IMG/VR virus record: IMGVR_UViG_3300027759_000422 | Location: 1-23,955 of that record | DNA: 23,955 bases | Source: a virus | Direction: 5' to 3' (one strand) | Part shown: positions 21,360 to 23,955 of the stretch, in pieces | How positions within the stretch are numbered: position 1 is the stretch's first letter | How the letters are laid out: each line of letters starts with the position of its first letter | Notes under the pieces: model-generated | What the model saw: the letters and a program-made list of their open reading frames with translations, nothing else | What the model was told of the DNA's origin: nothing | Database searches by the model: none | Translations under genes and position numbers: made by a program

Positions 21360-21588
21360 CTTCCACCTCCCTATTATCCTCAGTAGTTACCCAAGCAGCC
21401 ATATCCCAAGTAGGTGAGTACATAGGGTCAAGCATCAAATCAACAGTTTCAATATCTATATCTAACTTTCTATTAGACACGACACTTTCCTGCATTAGTG
21501 CACCGAGATGCTCGCGTGACATCAAACGCTCAGCGATTAACTTGTTCATCTCATCCTCGTACTGGTCATAATGTTTATTGCTACACAT
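21325..21588 (-). CDS. hypothetical acidic protein
   Basis: An 87-aa protein starting MCSNKHYDQYEDEMNKLIAE with two predicted helices and an Asp/Glu-rich C-terminus (EVEDEQGDSGNRDN). It overlaps its upstream Cys-rich neighbour by 8 bp and its downstream neighbour by 35 bp. It has no recognisable domain. Coupling and codon use like its neighbours support it as real. Confidence 0.68.
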   Translation of the reverse strand: MCSNKHYDQYEDEMNKLIAERLMSREHLGALMQESVVSNRKLDIDIETVDLMLDPMYSPTWDMAAWVTTEDNREVEDEQGDSGNRDN

Positions 21589-21763
21589 ACTGCACCTCCT
21601 CTTTTAGTATCGCAATACCCAAACAATAATCCTCATTACACATACGCAACAAGCAAGGATTATCACAAGCATCATCACAATCTTTATCATCTAGGTGGTC
21701 GTAGCGTATAAAGGTTGAGCCACAATCACCACAGATATAATCTTTATGCTCATACAATTCCAT
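21581..21763 (-). CDS. Cys-rich zinc-binding mini-protein
   Basis: A 60-aa protein with CGDC (11-14) and further cysteines in CDDACDNPCLLRMCNEDYC; with nearby His/Asp this could hold one or two zinc ions. AAGGG lies about 6 nt before the ATG, and palindrome copy 3 ends 13 bp upstream of the start. It is one of a series of small Cys-rich genes in this operon. Function is unknown. Confidence 0.7.
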   Translation of the reverse strand: MELYEHKDYICGDCGSTFIRYDHLDDKDCDDACDNPCLLRMCNEDYCLGIAILKEEVQYV

Positions 21764-21765
21764 AC

Positions 21766-21894
21766 TTATCCCTTCTGTCTAGTAGGTACTAGACGACAGG
21801 CATATATCCAACCTGCCATCCAATAGTTGTTATCCAGCATATGCCAAGGATGACGCACATCACACCTTTCACATAGAAAAGTTTCCTCACCCAT
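21766..21894 (-). CDS. 42-aa CxxC mini-protein whose end encodes a palindrome
   Basis: Product MGEETFLCERCDVRHPWHML followed by DNNYWMAGWIYACRLVPTRQ and KG. It has a CxxC pair (8-11), HPWH and C33. It starts at a TGATG junction with the 29-aa membrane gene and ends 2 nt before the next ATG. Its last codons (for RLVPTRQ) are formed by palindrome copy 3, so coding and control sequence overlap. Function is unknown. Confidence 0.55.
   Translation of the reverse strand: MGEETFLCERCDVRHPWHMLDNNYWMAGWIYACRLVPTRQKG
21776..21795. promoter_or_regulatory. TGTCTAG palindrome, copy 3
   Basis: GTCTAGTA-GG-TACTAGAC (21777-21794) is a perfect 8-2-8 palindrome within the 3' end of the 42-aa mini-gene. It ends immediately before the ribosome binding site of the 60-aa gene. 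It is so close to that site (1-2 bp) that a promoter inside it would leave no leader, which argues for an operator or RNA element within a transcript. Confidence 0.8.
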
Positions 21895-21983
21895 CAGTAC
21901 ATCCTGCTAACCTCATCAGCAATGGTCACTAATGCAACAAACAACAGCGACCACGCAAACCAACGCCAATTATTTCTAATCAC
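21894..21983 (-). CDS. 29-aa single-pass membrane mini-protein
   Basis: The GTG start overlaps the upstream stop (GTGA) and has GGAGGAGG 5 nt before it, an unusually strong site for such a short frame. The product, MIRNNWRWFAWSLLFVALVT then IADEVSRMY, is one Trp-rich transmembrane segment with a basic N-terminus. It is coupled to the next mini-gene by TGATG. Function is unknown; peptides of this type often target host membrane complexes. Confidence 0.58.
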   Translation of the reverse strand: MIRNNWRWFAWSLLFVALVTIADEVSRMY

Positions 21984-22189
21984 AGAGCCTCCTCCAGTAT
22001 CATCATCTGTTTGGCATAGCACTTAGCACACCAAGTGTTGTCATCCCTATCTAACTTGGCGTTCTCAGGGTACATATACTTACTGCACCCATTACATTGC
22101 ACATCACACTCGAAGCAATCATTGTCATAGAGTCTTGACCCACAACTATTACAATGACCACGAGAGAACGCGTCACCCTCAGGATACAT
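21980..22189 (-). CDS. two-knuckle zinc-ribbon protein
   Basis: A 69-aa protein with CNSC (13-16), CFECDVQCNGC and WCAKCYA: eight cysteines arranged as two zinc sites, similar to the knuckles at the amidoligase N-terminus. The ATG overlaps the previous stop (TGATG). The end carries GGAGGAGG, which serves the next mini-gene. Role is unknown; protein-protein or nucleic-acid contacts are possible. Confidence 0.75.
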   Translation of the reverse strand: MYPEGDAFSRGHCNSCGSRLYDNDCFECDVQCNGCSKYMYPENAKLDRDDNTWCAKCYAKQMMILEEAL

Positions 22190-22374
22190 CAGGCACCATC
22201 CTGTCTAGGTGTACTAGACAACAACAGGTAATACTCATACCAATTAGTCGGCATAACATTACGAGTTGTCACAGGAAAGAACCTGCGTTCCTTGCGTTGT
22301 CTGAACTTGCTACCATTACTAACTATCACGAAGCGACCTGCCCCACGATAGACCTTGCTTGTTGGTATCGGCAT
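22189..22374 (-). CDS. hypothetical basic protein, first gene of its transcript
   Basis: A 61-aa basic protein (MPIPTSKVYRGAGRFVIVSN, then KFRQRKERRFFPVTTRNVMP). AAGGAGGAG lies 9 nt before the ATG, and a sigma70-type promoter lies 35 bp upstream. Its C-terminal residues LSSTPRQDGA are encoded by palindrome copy 4, as happens with copy 3. No family is recognised. Confidence 0.68.
   Translation of the reverse strand: MPIPTSKVYRGAGRFVIVSNGSKFRQRKERRFFPVTTRNVMPTNWYEYYLLLSSTPRQDGA
22202..22220. promoter_or_regulatory. TGTCTAG palindrome, copy 4
   Basis: TGTCTAGGTGTACTAGACA (19 bp), with wider pairing CCTGT and ACAGG around it. It lies inside the 3' coding end of the 61-aa gene and just before the next start, the same placement as copy 3. 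Confidence 0.8.
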
Positions 22375-22408
22375 TGCTATCTCCTCCTTGAACTAACTTG
22401 CTAACACA

Positions 22409-22437
22409 AGTTTACTACACAACAGACCTTGAGTCAA
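22409..22437 (-). promoter_or_regulatory. sigma70-type promoter with overlapping operator-like palindrome
   Basis: On the minus strand, TTGACT (22437-22432), 17-bp spacer, TAAACT (22414-22409). The palindrome AACTTG-CTAACA-CAAGTT (22395-22412) covers the -10 and the expected start site, a classic repressor position. The preceding bases, TATTTGAC, match those of the promoter at 23364-23392. Confidence 0.65.
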
Positions 22438-22452
22438 ATATCTCAGAGCGTA

Positions 22453-22476
22453 CATCAGAACCAACATCAGAACCAA
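22453..22476 (+). repeat. tandem 12-bp direct repeat
   Basis: CATCAGAACCAA occurs twice back to back, followed by CAT, upstream of the -35 of the leftward promoter. It could be an activator site or a short replication slippage product. It is the only tandem repeat I see in the control regions. Confidence 0.6.
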
Positions 22477-22505
22477 CATAGACCAGAGACAACATACTGA
22501 CCGAT

Positions 22506-22524
22506 TGTCTAGGCGTACTAGACA
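22506..22524. promoter_or_regulatory. TGTCTAG palindrome, copy 5
   Basis: TGTCTAGGCGTACTAGACA, extended by T and A to 21 bp. It lies between the terminator of the 192-aa gene and the promoter at 22409-22437, about 70 bp upstream of that -35. Confidence 0.8.
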
Positions 22525-22545
22525 AATAAAATAAAATAGAACTAG

Positions 22546-22565
22546 CCCTCACCTTTCGGTGAGGG
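22546..22565 (-). terminator. leftward terminator with GAAA tetraloop
   Basis: Read leftward: CCCTCACC-GAAA-GGTGAGGG, a perfect 8-bp GC-rich stem capped by a GNRA loop. It is followed by CTAGTTCTATTTTATTTTA, which is T-rich though not an unbroken T tract. It lies 19 bp after the stop of the 192-aa gene and would make that gene a single-gene transcript. Confidence 0.75.
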
Positions 22566-22573
22566 TAGTCCTT

Positions 22574-22590
22574 GCGTGATTACTTACTTG
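22574..22590. repeat. 17-bp inverted repeat, left copy
   Basis: GCGTGATTACTTACTTG is the exact reverse complement of 23255-23271. It spans the stop codon of the 192-aa gene. The pair brackets that gene at a distance of about 700 bp. In the leftward mRNA, the two copies would sit in the 3' and 5' untranslated ends and could pair. Confidence 0.85.
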
Positions 22591-23162
22591 CTCAACTTGT
22601 CATACGCAATCTTGAGGGATAGCGCAATCTTGTCGAGTTCTGCCTTTGTGAACTTGCCTGTCTCGATTGCGTTTGCAATCTTGTCGGCTTTTGAGTCTTT
22701 TGGCAATGTATTAGCCTTGCGTCTGTTTTTCTTGGCTAATACTGCTGGGTGAGACTTGGTGCTTACTGCCTTGAGTTGTGAAACTTTGTTCACTTTGTTT
22801 AACTCGGTAATTCCCATCCCATTATCAAGATTGAACTTGATATCGGCAATGCTAATACCCTCGGCATCCACCTTGTCAGACCCCACTCGTTCGAGCATCT
22901 TGCCTATTGCAAGATATCGATTGATTGTGTCCTTGTTCACGATTGCCTTGCCCTCGCTTTGGTTCGCTGGGTGTTCGACAATCTCGCGAATAGTCATCCC
23001 TTGCTTAGTTGCTTGCATAATTGCTAAGCAAGCATCGGCAATAGGTGTCTTAGATGCGTTTACGGCATCTACGATTGCGCGTTCTGAATAGTGCGCTTTG
23101 ACTACTAAGGTCACAACTTGTTCGAGTGTGACTTGTTCTACTTGTTCGATAGTGCTTGTCAT
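22584..23162 (-). CDS. first early gene: putative DNA-binding protein
   Basis: A 192-aa Lys/Ala-rich protein. Residues 44-92 (CLAIMQATKQGMTIREIVEH, then NKDTINRYLAIGKMLERVG) have the helix pattern of a helix-turn-helix, and 100-130 (GISIADIKFNLDNGMGITEL) could be another. The C-terminus is basic and helical. It has its own leader, promoter and terminator and is bracketed by 17-bp inverted repeats. Being first in the early region and close to palindromes 5-7, it is my leading candidate for their binding protein; that is inference. No family is recognised. Confidence 0.75.
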   Translation of the reverse strand: MTSTIEQVEQVTLEQVVTLVVKAHYSERAIVDAVNASKTPIADACLAIMQATKQGMTIREIVEHPANQSEGKAIVNKDTINRYLAIGKMLERVGSDKVDAEGISIADIKFNLDNGMGITELNKVNKVSQLKAVSTKSHPAVLAKKNRRKANTLPKDSKADKIANAIETGKFTKAELDKIALSLKIAYDKLSK

Positions 23163-23220
23163 ATTGACCTAGTTTCTAGTTCTATATTGCAAGCATCTCG
23201 CCTTGAGATGCCCCTCAAAT

Positions 23221-23239
23221 CGTCTAGGAGTACTAGACA
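23221..23239. promoter_or_regulatory. TGTCTAG palindrome, copy 6
   Basis: CGTCTAGGAGTACTAGACA, one mismatch from the family consensus at its first base. It lies in the predicted leader of the 192-aa gene, 59 bp before its start and directly adjacent to another palindrome (23240-23259). Confidence 0.78.
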
Positions 23240-23259
23240 ACTTGAGGCACACCTCAAGT
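23240..23259. promoter_or_regulatory. ACTTGAGG palindrome in the early leader
   Basis: ACTTGAGG-CACA-CCTCAAGT, perfect 8-bp arms. It abuts palindrome copy 6 and shares 23255-23259 with the right 17-bp inverted repeat, so hairpin formation here and long-range pairing would compete. Confidence 0.65.
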
Positions 23260-23271
23260 AAGTAATCACGC
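23255..23271. repeat. 17-bp inverted repeat, right copy
   Basis: CAAGTAAGTAATCACGC, the exact reverse complement of 22574-22590. It lies in the predicted 5' leader of the 192-aa gene, and identity ends sharply at both sides. Confidence 0.85.
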
Positions 23272-23363
23272 TATGGAGTTATCTTTCATTTTGTCTTGGT
23301 TCTCGGAGAGAGAGTGCGAGGCCTGTCGGCCCTTGCTTAACCTCTAACGGAGTGACACTAACA

Positions 23364-23392
23364 ACATTACACGATGCCCCCCCATAGGTCAA
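23364..23392 (-). promoter_or_regulatory. leading early promoter (leftward)
   Basis: On the minus strand, TTGACC (23392-23387), a 17-bp spacer containing seven G, and TAATGT (23369-23364). TATTTGAC is shared with the promoter at 22409-22437. It would transcribe the 192-aa gene with a leader of about 195 nt. Palindrome copy 7 lies 31 bp upstream of the -35. Confidence 0.6.
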
Positions 23393-23422
23393 ATACCCCC
23401 TCAATTCCCTCACAAAACCTCG

Positions 23423-23442
23423 TGTCTAGGCCGTACTAGACA
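23423..23442. promoter_or_regulatory. TGTCTAG palindrome, copy 7
   Basis: TGTCTAGGCCGTACTAGACA, matching the 20-bp consensus. It is the only copy upstream of the leading early promoter and thus not inside the early transcripts predicted here. Confidence 0.8.
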
Positions 23443-23625
23443 ACCTCAGGAGATAGTTGACCCACAAACAACCTATGAGGCCAAAAACCCCAACCGAGGG
23501 TATTAAATCCCCAAAACCCTAGGACGCAACAGTCCCTTTTTTAACTTTTTTGGGTTATTTGCCTGCAACTGTGTAACCTTCTGACCTGCGGTTTTGTGGT
23601 TTGTAAAAGTTTTTTTGTTTTGTTG

Positions 23626-23648
23626 CGTTACCAAATGGTATGGTAACG
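23626..23648. repeat. 8-bp inverted repeat in the late leader region
   Basis: CGTTACCA-AATGGTA-TGGTAACG, perfect arms with a nested TACCA-AA-TGGTA. It sits after T-rich tracts and before an AT-rich TATATATG segment. It could be an operator for late transcription. Confidence 0.55.
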
Positions 23649-23710
23649 GATTAGTATATATGTAAGGGTTTTTTTTTCAGCCTGGTATTGAAGGCTGTAG
23701 GGTAGTTTAT

Positions 23711-23734
23711 AGCAGACTCTTTGGAGAGTCTGCT
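23711..23734. repeat. GCAGACTC hairpin, copy 2
   Basis: AGCAGACTC-TTTGGA-GAGTCTGCT, perfect 9-bp arms, 31 bp upstream of the terminase-like start. Its right half overlaps the predicted -35 of the rightward promoter. It shares its arms with copy 1 at 17351-17372. Confidence 0.68.
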
Positions 23735-23750
23735 TTATTATATATATAAT
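23721..23750 (+). promoter_or_regulatory. rightward promoter of the late genes
   Basis: TTGGAG (23721-23726), 18-bp spacer, TATAAT (23745-23750). The -35 lies inside the GCAGACTC palindrome, which would suit control by a dimeric binder. The leader to the ATG would be only about 10 nt, holding a weak GGGA ribosome site. Alternatively the hairpin is just a 5' structure. Confidence 0.5.
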
Positions 23751-23765
23751 TATGATGGGATTTTT

Positions 23766-23955
23766 ATGGCTGCTAAGGCTGGAGATTTTCATCACGGTAA
23801 GGCTGCGTCGATGCAGAAGAGACAGGATTATCTTGTTTCTATTGGTCAGGGTATGACTAATGCTGATGCGTCTAAGGTGGCTGGGGTTTCTCCTGATACT
23901 GTGAAGTATTGGGTTAAGTCTGATAAGCAGTTTAGGGAAGATTTGGATAACGCTC
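23766..23955 (+). CDS. terminase small subunit-like protein (partial, runs off the window)
   Basis: The first 63 codons are visible. MAAKAGDFHHGKAASMQKRQ is followed by DYLVSIGQGMTNADASKVAG and VSPDTVKYWVKSDKQFRED, a helix-turn-helix typical of small terminase subunits, which bind the packaging site and recruit the large subunit. It is the first rightward gene after the control region, the usual place for terminase at the head of a late operon. GGGA lies 7 nt before the ATG. Another HTH regulator is possible; the missing remainder and the next gene would decide. Confidence 0.7.
   Translation, partial: MAAKAGDFHHGKAASMQKRQDYLVSIGQGMTNADASKVAGVSPDTVKYWVKSDKQFREDLDNA

Larger units (their letters stand above)
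23163..23765. other. 603-bp divergent control region (early left, late right)
   Basis: No gene is visible. It holds two TGTCTAG palindromes, a leader hairpin (GCATCTC at 23191-23197 with GAGATGC at 23203-23209), an adjacent 20-bp palindrome, one arm of the 17-bp inverted repeat, a leftward promoter, a C-rich stretch (23375-23520; the other strand has several GGG or longer runs), an 8-bp inverted repeat at 23626-23648, T-rich tracts and a rightward promoter. A replication origin or packaging site could also lie here; neither is shown. Confidence 0.6.

Noticed and set aside
22536-23185. A 10-bp inverted match, ATAGAACTAG (22536-22545) and CTAGTTCTAT (23176-23185)
   Set aside because: A match of this length over 700 bp is likely by chance, and it is not nested with the 17-bp repeats.
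18935-23442. The palindrome series as a CRISPR array
   Set aside because: Spacing is irregular (about 180-2,060 bp), genes lie between the copies, and no cas genes are present apart from the phage Cas4-like nuclease.
23671-23700. T9 tract and CAGCCT...AGGCTG hairpin as a terminator
   Set aside because: The T run precedes the 6-bp hairpin on the plus strand, and the minus strand has A after it, so neither direction fits an intrinsic terminator.
1-23955. tRNA genes, integrase, attachment site or transposase
   Set aside because: I saw no cloverleaf with a CCA-end pattern, no tyrosine or serine recombinase motifs and no transposase; a temperate lifestyle is therefore not supported by this window.

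Overview
The window looks like part of the genome of a double-stranded DNA bacteriophage of low-GC Actinobacteria. Virion and lysis genes, replication genes and a terminase-like gene are all present. The host inference rests on a WhiB-family gene (Cys at 13, 38, 41, 47 plus GIWGG), which is a nearly actinobacterial hallmark, and on actinophage-type primase, Holliday-junction resolvase, Cas4-like nuclease and amidoligase genes. The low GC and AT-rich codon choice would fit a phage of streamlined aquatic actinobacteria such as Nanopelagicales; that is inference. I see no integrase, transposase, tRNA or CRISPR array.

Layout: (1) 1-11290, plus strand: small basic proteins, a possible head-tail adaptor, a run of tail-fibre and receptor-binding genes (1838-7351), a large tail protein (7367-9301), then a lysis cassette (holin-like protein, M23 endolysin, exported Pro-rich protein, small two-TM protein) closed by a strong terminator at 11312-11349. 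(2) 11332-17132, minus strand: replication and recombination genes. In transcription order these are a split Cas4-like nuclease interrupted by a PD-(D/E)XK-like gene, a zinc-ribbon protein, a RecA/DnaB-like ATPase, three mini-genes, a Holliday-junction resolvase, a two-frame DnaG-type primase, a DUF1599/Nmad1-like protein, a metallophosphoesterase, a sigma-like protein and a small gene. (3) 17412-17744: a lone plus-strand lytic transglycosylase. (4) 17741-23162, minus strand: accessory early genes including WhiB, a class II glutamine amidotransferase with its amidoligase partner, and many Cys-rich or membrane mini-proteins. (5) 23163-23765: a divergent control region. (6) 23766-end, plus strand: start of a terminase-small-subunit-like gene, where the late transcript probably begins.

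The genes are very tightly packed. Most neighbours overlap through ATGA, GTGA or TAATG junctions, and several gaps are filled by coupled genes of 29-56 aa. Regulation appears to rest on sigma70-like leftward promoters (TTGAC-N17-TATAAT-like) at about 23380, 22423 and 21070, and on a family of seven near-identical palindromes (consensus TGTCTAGKNNGTACTAGACA) found only between 18.9 and 23.45 kb.

The strongest candidates for something undescribed are: (a) a Cas4-like nuclease in pieces, whose four predicted Fe-S cysteines would come from two polypeptides separated by another nuclease-like gene; (b) the seven-member palindrome family; (c) 17-bp perfect inverted repeats bracketing the first early gene; and (d) the amidotransferase/amidoligase pair.
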